42,679 bases of DNA, taken from assembly GCA_900544475.1 (NCBI GenBank), contig UQVU01000003.1, positions 1 through 42,679 on the forward strand, in the 5' to 3' direction. The notes under the pieces are model-generated. The model was not told the origin of the DNA and ran no database searches. It was given only the letters and a program-made list of their open reading frames with translations. The DNA comes from an uncultured Butyricicoccus sp. GTDB taxonomy: Bacteria; Bacillota; Clostridia; Oscillospirales; Butyricicoccaceae. The position numbers and the translations under genes were made by a program. Positions 34,788 through 42,657 of the stretch are shown one piece after another. Position 1 is the first letter of the stretch, and the number at the start of each line of letters is the position of its first letter.

Positions 34788-36321
34788 TTTTCGCTTCCTC
34801 CTTCTGTGTCTGTCGCTGCACACGGAGCGCGTGCAGCAGGTCGTGTTTGCCGCGCACCTGATAATCAGGCACGTTCTCGAGATAAACGAGCGGGTCGGAG
34901 ATGACGCCGCTTTCGAGCAGGTGGTCGTTCGTGGTGGTCTGCATGATTTCTGACCAGTAGCTTGCCGCGCCGATGTCCACCTGAAGATTCATGTCCTGCC
35001 CCGCGAGGGACGAGAAATCGAAGCTCTGCTTTTGCGGCTCGCCGCCGTCCTCGTCGGGCAGAACAAGCGTGCGCACGCCGTAGTGCACGCCCATCATGTC
35101 GAGAAAGATACGCGCCCAGTCCTCGGTGAAACGGTAGAACTCCATTTTCGTCAGTTCAAGCGGGGCGGCGGTCGCGCTCTGCACCGCGATAATGGCCGAG
35201 GTGTTGTCCGGGTGCACCGTGCCGAGCGACGCCTCGCTCGCGCCCATCAGCTCGGTCGTGTCGCGCATCATCTGCTGGAGCAGCTGAAGCACCTGCGCGG
35301 AAATATCCGGCACGCGGAACGCCGCCGCGATGGCCTCGTTCGGGTTGCCGCGCATGCCGATGGCCTTGCCGACGTCGTTCGACCAGCCGTTCGGGAAACG
35401 GGTCATGTCGTAGACGATCTTCGGGAACGCGACCTGCTTGATGCACTGCACGTACATGGAATACAGCTTGTTGATGGCGATCTGGTTGGGGATGGCCTCG
35501 GTCAGCGGACTTTCGCCGTGGCACGAGCCGCGCACGCGGTTCCAGCACAGATGCGTCACCGGATACAGCCGGTAGGGGAGCACCTTTTCGCGCATGACGG
35601 TAGCGCTGCGCGTGGTCTTGCAGAACGCGATGCCGCCCTCGACGCGGCGCATATGCAGCAGCACGGTCACGCGCCCGTCCTCACGGTTGGCGCGGTATCG
35701 CAGGTATTCGCCGCTGTCGTCCGCGCGGATTGCCTCGATTTCGTCATCGGACACGCCGTTTTCCCTTGCCTCGCGCCGCACCTCATCGACGTCGCGCCGC
35801 ATGGCGATGATGATGTACGGCTGGCGCTGCACCTCGTCGCAGGCCGGGTTGCCGAAGCAGATGTTTACCGAGTCGATGAGATCGACCGAAATATCGCCCT
35901 TGACGGCCTGACCGGTTTCGAGCGCCGGGTCGAAGTGCATATAGAAGCAGGCGTCGCCGTCCACGCAGGCGTTTTTGAGCAGCGGTCTGCCGAGCGCCTT
36001 GACGCCCGAGCGTTCGATGGCGGAAGCGAAGGCGCGTTCGAGCACCTTTGCGGTGCGGCGGCCGTTTTCGTCCATGTCGAACGGCGTGACGCGCACCGCC
36101 ACATCGTCTGACACGAGCATCGCCACGAACAGATTGACGCAGCGGCGCAGCACGTTGAAGATCAGCGGGTCGAGCGACTGCACGCGCAGGCCCTCCCACT
36201 GCCGGCCGAGGTAGAACGCCTCGTTGCGGCGCACGCGGTCGTACAGACCGATGGAGCGCTTGTAGTCGCGGTCGCGCTCATATCTGCGCCAGACTTCCGC
36301 CGGTGTGCGGTCAAACTGCAT
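34765..36321 (-). CDS. Phage portal protein
   Basis: A 518-aa portal, the dodecameric ring at one capsid vertex through which terminase packages DNA. Portal features are the N-terminal region RRNEAFYLGRQWEG with NVLRRCVNLFVAML, a wing and stem (GDISVDLIDSVNICFGNP; GESPLTEAIPNQIAINKLYS), and a C-terminal helical part (LQLLQQMMRDTTELMGASEASLG followed by TSAIIAVQSATAAPLELTKM). The type is that of podovirus/P22-related portals. GGAGGAGG lies 11 bases before ATG 36321, and the start overlaps the small membrane-protein gene by 11 bases. Intact. Confidence 0.87.
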   Translation of the reverse strand: MQFDRTPAEVWRRYERDRDYKRSIGLYDRVRRNEAFYLGRQWEGLRVQSLDPLIFNVLRRCVNLFVAMLVSDDVAVRVTPFDMDENGRRTAKVLERAFASAIERSGVKALGRPLLKNACVDGDACFYMHFDPALETGQAVKGDISVDLIDSVNICFGNPACDEVQRQPYIIIAMRRDVDEVRREARENGVSDDEIEAIRADDSGEYLRYRANREDGRVTVLLHMRRVEGGIAFCKTTRSATVMREKVLPYRLYPVTHLCWNRVRGSCHGESPLTEAIPNQIAINKLYSMYVQCIKQVAFPKIVYDMTRFPNGWSNDVGKAIGMRGNPNEAIAAAFRVPDISAQVLQLLQQMMRDTTELMGASEASLGTVHPDNTSAIIAVQSATAAPLELTKMEFYRFTEDWARIFLDMMGVHYGVRTLVLPDEDGGEPQKQSFDFSSLAGQDMNLQVDIGAASYWSEIMQTTTNDHLLESGVISDPLVYLENVPDYQVRGKHDLLHALRVQRQTQKEEAKNAQPDEP

Positions 36322-36505
36322 TATCTTCGTCCTCCTCCCGGCCGTAGGCCATCAGCGCCGCAATATCGCGGCTGAGCGTATCGTCTGCGGCGGTTTCCGC
36401 TGTGTTTTCGCGCGGCACGCCCTTCGGCAGCGTCACGCCGCCCGAAATGACCGCGCCCGTCAGCACCAGAACCGCCGCCGACAAAGCGTAACAAATGATT
36501 TCCAT
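36311..36505 (-). CDS. 64-aa single-span membrane protein between terL and portal
   Basis: A short protein with one N-terminal hydrophobic helix (MEIICYALSAAVLVLTGAVI, residues 1-20, with the segment running to about residue 24), followed by a polar, acidic cytosolic or lumenal tail (DDTLSRDIAALMAYGREEDED). The credible start is ATG 36505 with GGAGAGG 5-6 bases upstream; the frame stays open to 36634, but that overlaps terL without a ribosome site. Its end overlaps the portal start by 11 bases, so it is translated with the portal. The function is unknown. It could be a holin-like or membrane-anchoring protein, but the position is not where holins usually lie. Confidence 0.65.
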   Translation of the reverse strand: MEIICYALSAAVLVLTGAVISGGVTLPKGVPRENTAETAADDTLSRDIAALMAYGREEDEDNAV

Positions 36506-36551
36506 AGTAGCCTCTCCTTTGCAGATTTGTAAATCGTTTTCCCGTAGGCCG

Positions 36552-37850
36552 CTAATAGCTGAGAAACTCTCCCACCTCGCAGTCATACGCGGTCGGGCGG
36601 CTGTCGGACGGCGGCTCGCGTACGGTAGCGGCATACCCTCGCAGCGCGTCCGGCGCGTGCGTCAGCTCATGCGGCGTGTTCGCCGTGTCGGACGGATTGC
36701 GCGTGTCGTGCTGCAAGGCCGGGAGCGTGCGGATGAGGTTGCGGCACGAGCTGAAAATGGTCAGCCGCGGCCGCATTTCGCCGTCCGTATCCCGTCGCGG
36801 CGTGAGCAGCTCGTGCAGCGCCAGCCAGCCGGCCACGCGCTCGTTGCTCGACTTTTCGAAGTCGAGTCCGCAGTCCGCGAACAGCTGCACCGCGCTTTTG
36901 CCGGTTTCCTGCCGCCGGTTCCACAAATCGGGCGGCGCGAGCCGCACATCGATGTGCTCGCCGGACGCCTCGCTCGAAAGGATACGCGCGGCGGCCTCGG
37001 AGATAATCAAACCGGGTTCATATAACTCTCTGTATACTACGCTGCGCCCGTCCGGACTCTGCGCGATCCAGAGCGCCGCGAGCATATCCAGACCGTAATC
37101 AATGGTCAGATACCTTCGCCAGCCGTCCGGTATCTCGTGCGGCGGAACCACGTGCAGGGCAGGGGAGAACTCGGAAAAATACCGTCCCTCGTCCAGCTCC
37201 CACACGCCGTCGAGCAGCGCCCGCCTGTCGTGCACCGAGAGCAGCCGCAGCCGCTTTTCGTACCCGGCGTCCGCCCGGCGGAGAAACGGGTTGTCCGTGA
37301 GCCTTGCGGGCAGGAACAGCCGCGTTTCCCCGTCGAACTCGTGCATCTCGTCCGGCGGCATCGGGTCGATGAAGCGGCTTTTGACCCACTGATGCCCGAT
37401 ACCGCCCGGATTGGTGGTCGCCTTGACCTGCTTCGGGTAGGAATTTGCGCCGCGGATGCGCGAAAGCAGATAGGTGAACTGGCTTTCGGTGAAATGCGTC
37501 AGCTCATCGAACCGTATCACGTCGTATTCCGCGCTCTGGTACTTTGTGACGTCGCTTTCCGCGTCGCAGTAGCCGAATTCGAGCGAGGAGCCGTTGATGA
37601 ATGCCCATCGGTGCTCGCTGACCTTGTAGGCCGCGACAGACTGCGGATACAGCCGCAGAGCCGCAGGAACGAGCGAACGCTCCAGCTCGGGCATGGTGCG
37701 CCGCAGCATCAGCTGACGCGAACCGGGATACACGACCGCGAACCGCAGCGCATCGAGCAGCTGACCGTGGCTTTTGCCGCCGCCGGCCGCGCCGCCGAAC
37801 AGCGTTTCGAACGCCTTCGACCGCATGAACGCCGCCTGTCTGGGCGTCAC
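36552..37850 (-). CDS. terL: Phage terminase large subunit
   Basis: The ATP-driven DNA-packaging motor and headful/cos nuclease. The 432-aa protein has Walker A GGAAGGGKS (19-27), Walker B YDVIRFDE (109-116) with catalytic glutamate E116, the coupling motif ATTNPGG (144-150), and an RNase-H-like nuclease with D251 (LTIDYGLD) and the late acidic motif THAPDALRGY. All motor and nuclease motifs are present, so it could be active. It starts with GTG, overlapping the small-subunit stop as GTGA. No integrase is nearby. Confidence 0.93.
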   Translation of the reverse strand: MTPRQAAFMRSKAFETLFGGAAGGGKSHGQLLDALRFAVVYPGSRQLMLRRTMPELERSLVPAALRLYPQSVAAYKVSEHRWAFINGSSLEFGYCDAESDVTKYQSAEYDVIRFDELTHFTESQFTYLLSRIRGANSYPKQVKATTNPGGIGHQWVKSRFIDPMPPDEMHEFDGETRLFLPARLTDNPFLRRADAGYEKRLRLLSVHDRRALLDGVWELDEGRYFSEFSPALHVVPPHEIPDGWRRYLTIDYGLDMLAALWIAQSPDGRSVVYRELYEPGLIISEAAARILSSEASGEHIDVRLAPPDLWNRRQETGKSAVQLFADCGLDFEKSSNERVAGWLALHELLTPRRDTDGEMRPRLTIFSSCRNLIRTLPALQHDTRNPSDTANTPHELTHAPDALRGYAATVREPPSDSRPTAYDCEVGEFLSY

Positions 37851-38056
37851 CTCGAATTCGTATCTTCGTCCGCTATGCGGAACACGATTTCCACCGGCGC
37901 TCTGTCCTGCGCCTGCTCGAGCATCACTCCCTTGCCGACCGTCCGGTCGAGAATTTCCTTGATCGCGCTGAGCCGGCTGTTCGCCGGGGCCTCCACATCG
38001 TCCGCGATGTCGTACAGCATCCGGATCAGTTCGTCCGGATTGCTTTTTCTCTGCAC
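37847..38056 (-). CDS. Putative phage terminase small subunit (short)
   Basis: A 69-aa protein at the head of the cassette. It is helical (PDELIRMLYDIADDVEA; SRLSAIKEILDRTVGK), and the middle resembles the HTH/oligomerisation part of small terminase subunits, but it is shorter than most. The function comes mainly from its place before terL and the 4-base overlap. It starts with GTG 38056, with AAGGAGG about 10 bases upstream. It is the first gene downstream of the SOS-boxed promoter. A short transcription regulator is an alternative. Confidence 0.55.
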   Translation of the reverse strand: MQRKSNPDELIRMLYDIADDVEAPANSRLSAIKEILDRTVGKGVMLEQAQDRAPVEIVFRIADEDTNSR

Positions 38057-38130
38057 AATCGCCTCGCCTCCTTGCAGAATGGTTTCAGAAGGCTTCCGGT
38101 CTGCCGTTCCGGCGTCCCTCTGTGAGCCAT

Positions 38131-38159
38131 AGAATAGGACGGGAACGCCGACTTGTCAA
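38131..38159 (-). promoter_or_regulatory. Promoter of the phage-like cassette
   Basis: On the minus strand, a perfect TTGACA (38159-38154), a 17-base spacer and TATTCT (38136-38131). The leader to the small terminase gene is about 70 bases. The LexA box directly abuts the -35. Confidence 0.85.
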
Positions 38160-38172
38160 GAACAAATGTTCG
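38159..38172 (-). promoter_or_regulatory. LexA (SOS) box at the cassette promoter
   Basis: CGAACATTTGTTCT on the minus strand matches the Gram-positive LexA/DinR consensus CGAAC-N4-GTTCG at nine of ten defined positions. It ends on the base where the -35 TTGACA begins, so bound LexA would block RNA polymerase, and cleavage during DNA damage would turn the cassette on. Confidence 0.8.
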
Positions 38173-38185
38173 ATTTTTCGCCAAA

Positions 38186-38211
38186 GGTCAAAAGATTGAC
38201 CGTTATTGACC
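38186..38211. promoter_or_regulatory. GGTCAA half-site cluster upstream of the cassette promoter
   Basis: GGTCAA-AAGA-TTGACC (38186-38201) is a perfect 6-4-6 inverted repeat, and a third half-site TTGACC follows at 38206-38211. It lies 14 bases upstream of the LexA box in the transcription sense and could bind a second regulator, activator or repressor. Confidence 0.45.
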
Positions 38212-38289
38212 ATGGAGCGCCCTTTCTGAAAATCCGCGCCAGATTTTTGCAGACCGGCCCGTTTCTTTTCGTTCTGCCCTTGCAATTTA

Positions 38290-38318
38290 TTGACGGCTGC
38301 GGTATTCTGATATAGTAT
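38290..38318 (+). promoter_or_regulatory. Promoter of the Cof-type HAD gene
   Basis: TTGACG (38290-38295) and TAGTAT (38313-38318) are 17 bases apart. The leader is about 90 bases. Confidence 0.65.
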
Positions 38319-38415
38319 GGAAAATTATCGTCGGGCGTACACACACCGCGTCCGCAGGCTCCCGCCGCCATGGCAGGTACGGCGGAGCATAGACAGGGAA
38401 AAAGGGGAAAGGCTT

Positions 38416-39270
38416 ATGAATAAAATCAAACTGATTGCGCTCGACCTTGACGGAACCGCGCTCACGCCGCAGAACAAGGTGGCCGAGTCCACGACCGCAG
38501 CGGTGCGCCGGGCCCGCGCGGCAGGCGTGTACGTTGTTGTATCGACCGGCCGCATCTGCGGCGAGGCACGCGATTTCGCCATCGACCTCGACGCGGACGA
38601 TCTGATGGTAACGTCCGGCGGCGCGACGCTTTCGAGCATTTCGGGCGAGGGCTGCACCATGCGCATGTCCATGCCGTGGGAGGCGGCGGTCCGCGCGGCG
38701 GCGGCGGTCGAGCGCATCGGCATGATCGCCATGATCTACGTCGGCGAAACGCTGCTCATCACGCCCTATGACGACCTCGGCTTCGGCAGCTACAAGACCA
38801 ACGAGGGTTATCTGACCTCGAAAAAGGTGGTCCCGTCGGTCGCTGAGTATATCGCTGACCATCATCTCTCGGTCGATAAGATCTTCGTGCGCAGCCGCGA
38901 CGCGGTCACGCTCAGCCGCACCCGCGCCATTCTGGAGACCATTCCGGGCGTGCGCGTCATGAGCTCGGCGGCGGACAACCTTGAGGTCATCACCCCGGCG
39001 GCGGACAAGGGCAACGCGCTCGGCATGCTGTGCCGCGACATCGGCACCGACCTCGACCACGCGGCCGCCATCGGCGACAGCGAAAACGATTTCGAAATGC
39101 TGCGTGCAGTCGCGCTCCCCATCGCCATGGGCAACGCATCGGACGAGGTAAAGGCGCTCTGCCGCTGGGAAACCGACAGCAACGCCGAGGACGGCGTCGC
39201 CCACGCCATCGACCGCATCCTCGCGCACAATAAAGCGTGTGACGAGCAGGCGGAAAACAGTGGAATTTGA
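38416..39270 (+). CDS. Cof-type HAD phosphatase (YidA-like)
   Basis: A 284-aa soluble HAD hydrolase of the Cof subfamily (class IIB), typically sugar-phosphate or cofactor phosphatases. Motif I is ALDLDGTAL with nucleophile D10, motif II is STGR, and motif IV is GDSENDFEML near the C-terminus. The long insert between them is the C2 cap. ATG 38416 has AAAGGGGAAAGG upstream; the frame is open 33 codons further, into the promoter region, which is not credible. The substrate is unknown. The stop codon lies within a TTGACA element before ftsK. Confidence 0.92.
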   Translation: MNKIKLIALDLDGTALTPQNKVAESTTAAVRRARAAGVYVVVSTGRICGEARDFAIDLDADDLMVTSGGATLSSISGEGCTMRMSMPWEAAVRAAAAVERIGMIAMIYVGETLLITPYDDLGFGSYKTNEGYLTSKKVVPSVAEYIADHHLSVDKIFVRSRDAVTLSRTRAILETIPGVRVMSSAADNLEVITPAADKGNALGMLCRDIGTDLDHAAAIGDSENDFEMLRAVALPIAMGNASDEVKALCRWETDSNAEDGVAHAIDRILAHNKACDEQAENSGI

Positions 39271-39283
39271 CACGTATTTATGA

Positions 39284-39289
39284 TATAAT
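39284..39289 (+). promoter_or_regulatory. TATAAT box upstream of ftsK
   Basis: A perfect TATAAT lies 42 bases before the ftsK start. A perfect TTGACA sits at 39267-39272 but only 11 bases away, too close for a normal sigma-A promoter. A weak TGGAAT at 39261-39266 is correctly spaced (17 bases). Confidence 0.45.
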
Positions 39290-39330
39290 TAACCTGTCTC
39301 AAATCGCTTTCAAATAGGAGAGTCTAAATT

Positions 39331-41949
39331 TTGGCTGCAAGAAAAACCACAAAACCAAAATCGGAAAAAAGCGCACCCCGCACGCGCAAAAAGGCGGAGC
39401 CTGCACCTGAAATACAGGAGAGCGAGGGTCTGAGCCGCATGGCGTGGGGCGCGATCTGGGCGGGACTGGGTGTCCTCGCCCTTCTTACGCTGCTGCCGAT
39501 CGACGGCGCGCTGCTGCGCTGGCTGCACCGCTTTGTCGGCGGTATGATCGGCCGGGGCGCACTGCTGCTGCCAGTGGCGTTTTTCGCGCTGGCGGCGCTG
39601 CTTTTCCTGCGTCCCAAGGGACCGGTACGCCTGCGCGGCGCGTGCATCGGCATCACGCCCGTCCTCTTCGGCGGCATCGTCCACGCCATCACCTGCGCAA
39701 ACGAGTACGATTTTTCTATGAAAACCATACGGAACCTACTGGAAACCGGAATGGAGAACCATTCGGGCGGTCTGCTCTCGGGCATGCTGTACATCGTGCT
39801 CGAATGGGCGCTGTCGAGCGCCGGCGCACTCATCGTGCTGCTGCTGCTCATGGTGGCCGCCATCATGGTAGCCTGCCGCATCACGCCAATGATGCTCGTC
39901 GATATGTTCCGTCCGCCTGAGTACGAATACGAGGACGAGGAGGAACGCGCCCGCTACGAGGAGCCGGTGCAGCTGCCGAACGTGCATGAAATGGCGCGTG
40001 AGATCACGGCGGCGCACGCCCAGAAGCGCGAGGAGCGCCGGGCACGCCGTCAGGCGTCCGACTTCGACATTCCAATCGATAACGACCCGCCCGGCGAGGA
40101 TAAGCCCGGCGGCGCTATCCCGCCCGTCTATCCGCCGCACGAGGAGGGCAAGCCGCTCGCGCCCGATGAATACCTGCGGGGCCTGAAAAAGCCGCGCGAG
40201 GAGAAGCGGGAAGAACAGCCGGACAGCATCATGGACCTCGTTGCGAACCGCGCCGACGAGCCGGAGGATGAACCCGAAGTCGAGGCGGCGCCTGCTGAGC
40301 CTGCAAAACCGGCATCCAAGCCGAAAAAGAACGAAAGCATCTCGGAGGACGAGCAGGCGGCGATGAACGACGCGATGGACGAGAGCCAGAAGGCGCCCGC
40401 GCCGGTCTACGCTTATCCGCCGCTCGACCTGCTCACGCAGGGAAAGCACGCATCGGTCGCCGGTGCGGAGGCCGAGCTGCGCGAAAGCTCGGCATGCCTG
40501 CTCGATACGCTTGAGTCGTTCAACATCGATGCGCAGATCATCGGCATCGTGCGCGGCCCGTCCGTCACCCGCTTCGAGCTGACCATTCCGCGCGGCATCA
40601 AGATTTCGCGCGTTTCCGCACTTGCGGACGATATTGCACTCGCGCTCGGCGCGGCGAACGTGCGCATCGCGCCCATCCCGGATAAATCCGCGGTCGGCAT
40701 CGAGGTGCCGAACAAGACGGTCAACACGGTCTTTATCCGCGAGTGTATCGGCTCGCCGGCCTTTGCAAACGCGAAGAGCCGCCTGTCCTTCGCCGTCGGC
40801 AAGGACATCACCGGCAGACCGGTCATCGGTGACATTGCGAAAATGCCGCACATGCTGATTGCAGGTACGACCGGTTCCGGTAAGTCGGTCTGCATCAACT
40901 CCATGCTGATCTCGCTGCTCTACAAATCGACCCCGGAGGAGGTCCGCCTCATCATGGTAGACCCGAAGATGGTCGAGCTTGGCAATTACAACGGCATTCC
41001 GCACCTGCTCATTCCGGTCGTCACCGACCCGAAGAAGGCCGCCGGAGCGCTCAACTGGGCGGTCGGCGAGATGGAGCGCCGCTACAAGCTGTTCGCGGAC
41101 CATCAGGTGCGCAACCTTGTCGGCTATAACGACCTCATGCGTGCGGAAAAGGCGAAGGCCGAGGCCGCCGCAGCGGGTGAAACCGAGGGCGAAACCACGG
41201 GCGTAGCCGCAGTCCCCGAGCAGTATCAGGTGCTCCCGCAGATCGTTATCGTTATCGACGAGCTGGCCGACCTCATGATGGTCGCGGCGAAGGAAGTCGA
41301 AAACTCGATCTGCCGTATCGCGCAGAAGGCGCGTGCCGCCGGTATGCACCTTGTCGTTGCGACCCAGCGTCCGTCCTCTGACGTCATCACCGGCATCATG
41401 AAGGCGAACATTCCCTCGCGCATCGCGTTCGCGGTCGCGAGCCAGATCGAGTCGCGCATCATTCTCGATACCACAGGCGCGGAAAAGCTGATCGGCAAGG
41501 GCGATATGCTCTATGCGCCGCTCGGCGAGGGCAAGCCGCTGCGCGTGCAGGGCTGCTTCATCTCGAACGAAGAAATCGAGAGCGTCATTGAAAAAATCAA
41601 GGAAACGAGCACCGCCGAGTACAGCGAGGAAATCCTCGAGCACATCGAGCGTCAGGCTGAGCAGGAGGACAGCAAGAGCGGCGGCTCCTCGGGCGGCGAC
41701 CCCGGCGAGGACGAGGACGAAATGATCGAGGAAGCGATCGACGTTATCATGGAATGCCGTCAGGCGTCCACCTCCATGCTCCAGCGCCGCTTGAAGCTCG
41801 GCTATTCGCGTGCCGCCCGCATCATCGACCAGATCGAGGAGCGCGGCATCATCGGCCCGTTCGAAGGCTCCAAACCGCGCCAGATACTCATTTCGCGTGA
41901 GGAATGGCAGGAGATGAAGCTCCGGCGCAATATGCCGCTGGACAGATAA
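39331..41949 (+). CDS. ftsK: DNA translocase FtsK/SpoIIIE
   Basis: It pumps chromosomal DNA across the closing division septum (and into the forespore in spore-formers). The 872-aa protein begins with TTG 39331, with TAGGAGAG upstream. Residues about 30-190 hold four membrane helices. A low-complexity acidic/Pro linker covers about 195-360. The motor then carries Walker [10 protein letters not shown] (about 511-519), Walker [11 protein letters not shown] and the arginine-rich [12 protein letters not shown]. The C-terminal winged-helix gamma domain ([20 protein letters not shown]) reads KOPS/SRS sites. All domains are present. It lies between a HAD gene and a dispersed repeat. Confidence 0.97.
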   Translation: MAARKTTKPKSEKSAPRTRKKAEPAPEIQESEGLSRMAWGAIWAGLGVLALLTLLPIDGALLRWLHRFVGGMIGRGALLLPVAFFALAALLFLRPKGPVRLRGACIGITPVLFGGIVHAITCANEYDFSMKTIRNLLETGMENHSGGLLSGMLYIVLEWALSSAGALIVLLLLMVAAIMVACRITPMMLVDMFRPPEYEYEDEEERARYEEPVQLPNVHEMAREITAAHAQKREERRARRQASDFDIPIDNDPPGEDKPGGAIPPVYPPHEEGKPLAPDEYLRGLKKPREEKREEQPDSIMDLVANRADEPEDEPEVEAAPAEPAKPASKPKKNESISEDEQAAMNDAMDESQKAPAPVYAYPPLDLLTQGKHASVAGAEAELRESSACLLDTLESFNIDAQIIGIVRGPSVTRFELTIPRGIKISRVSALADDIALALGAANVRIAPIPDKSAVGIEVPNKTVNTVFIRECIGSPAFANAKSRLSFAVGKDITGRPVIGDIAKMPHMLIAGTTGSGKSVCINSMLISLLYKSTPEEVRLIMVDPKMVELGNYNGIPHLLIPVVTDPKKAAGALNWAVGEMERRYKLFADHQVRNLVGYNDLMRAEKAKAEAAAAGETEGETTGVAAVPEQYQVLPQIVIVIDELADLMMVAAKEVENSICRIAQKARAAGMHLVVATQRPSSDVITGIMKANIPSRIAFAVASQIESRIILDTTGAEKLIGKGDMLYAPLGEGKPLRVQGCFISNEEIESVIEKIKETSTAEYSEEILEHIERQAEQEDSKSGGSSGGDPGEDEDEMIEEAIDVIMECRQASTSMLQRRLKLGYSRAARIIDQIEERGIIGPFEGSKPRQILISREEWQEMKLRRNMPLDR

Positions 41950-41959
41950 AACGATGAAA

Positions 41960-42064
41960 AGAGTGAAGAGTTGAGAGTGCAGAGTGTAGATACGGTGTGC
42001 ACGGAGCGCACATTCATTCATCGCCGAAGGCGATACCTCCTCTTCACTCTCCACTCCTCACTCT
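41960..42064. repeat. GAGTGAAGAG-bordered intergenic repeat, copy 2
   Basis: This is the second copy of the element at 33091-33224, in opposite orientation. It has AGAGTGAAGAGTTGAGAG at the left, CACTCTCCACTCCTCACTCT at the right, and the core GCGCAC...CGCCGAAGGCGATACCTCC between them. The two cores differ at only a few positions. It lies directly after ftsK. Confidence 0.75.
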
Positions 42065-42108
42065 ATACACTGATTTTACGCTGATTATACGATTGGGAGG
42101 TTTTTACC

Positions 42109-42603
42109 ATGAAAAAGATAAATATTGCAGAGCAGTCGTTCAACCCCTTTGACCTCATCGGCAAGCAGTGGCTGCTGATTTCCGCCGGCACGGAGGAAAA
42201 GTGGAACACCATGACCGCAAGCTGGGGCGCTGTCGGCGTCGTGTGGGGCAAGCCGTCCGCGACCTGCTACATCCGCCAGTCCCGCTACACCAAGACCTTC
42301 GTAGACGACTCCGAGTTCTTCACGCTGACCGTTCTGAAGGACGGCTGCCGCGACGCGCTCAATCTGCTCGGCTCGAAGTCCGGCCGCGACATGGATAAGA
42401 TGAACGAGAGCGGCCTGACCCCGGTCATGGTAGAAGGTCAGCCGACCTTCGAGGAGGCAAAGCTCGTCCTCATCTGCCGCAAGGTCTGCAAGACCTTCAT
42501 CGGCCCGGACGACATGACCGCCGAAATCCGCGAGAGAAGCTACGCCGACCGCGATTACCACACCATGTACATCGGTGAAATCGTGGCAGCCTACGAGAAC
42601 TGA
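42109..42603 (+). CDS. Flavin reductase-like FMN-binding protein
   Basis: A 164-aa split-barrel protein of the flavin-reductase domain family. These bind FMN and reduce flavins or unknown substrates with NAD(P)H. The N-terminal stretch NPFDLIGKQWLLISAG and the barrel segments NTMTASWGAVGVVWGKPSATCYIR and KTFVDDSEFFTLTVL match the family, including the TAS-W segment that contacts the flavin phosphate. Here it is likely a small cytosolic flavoprotein of an anaerobe. GGGAGG precedes the ATG. The substrate is unknown. Confidence 0.88.
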   Translation: MKKINIAEQSFNPFDLIGKQWLLISAGTEEKWNTMTASWGAVGVVWGKPSATCYIRQSRYTKTFVDDSEFFTLTVLKDGCRDALNLLGSKSGRDMDKMNESGLTPVMVEGQPTFEEAKLVLICRKVCKTFIGPDDMTAEIRERSYADRDYHTMYIGEIVAAYEN

Positions 42604-42613
42604 ACGTAATCCA

Positions 42614-42632
42614 CGCCCGGAGCTGCCGGGCG
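42614..42632 (+). other. Hairpin after the flavin reductase gene
   Basis: CGCCCGG and CCGGGCG form a 7-bp perfect stem with a 5-base loop, 11 bases past the stop codon. There is no T run, so termination here is doubtful. Confidence 0.45.
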
Positions 42633-42657
42633 CACACCCTATGGAGGCAATTTTTCC

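Larger units (their letters stand above)
38057..38415. other. Divergent regulatory region between phage cassette and HAD gene
   Basis: No coding gene is supported in this 359-base interval. In order it holds the cassette ribosome site (38067-38073), its promoter, the LexA box, the GGTCAA cluster, a weak hairpin AAAATC/GATTTT (38229-38247) and the plus-strand promoter of the HAD gene (38290-38318). TTGACGGCTG at 38290-38299 repeats the sequence at 29559-29568. Confidence 0.6.

Noticed and set aside
36506..36634. N-terminal extension of the 64-aa membrane protein to 107 residues
   Set aside because: The extension overlaps terL and lacks a ribosome site, whereas GGAGAGG lies correctly before ATG 36505.
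29892..38056. A complete prophage
   Set aside because: No integrase, repressor, replication, lysis or tail-fibre genes are present between eno and the HAD gene, so only a structural module can be claimed.
41960..42064. CRISPR array suggested by recurring GAGTGAAGAG-like units
   Set aside because: The units are short, contiguous and imperfect, with no spacers of regular length, and they form the ends of a palindromic repeat.
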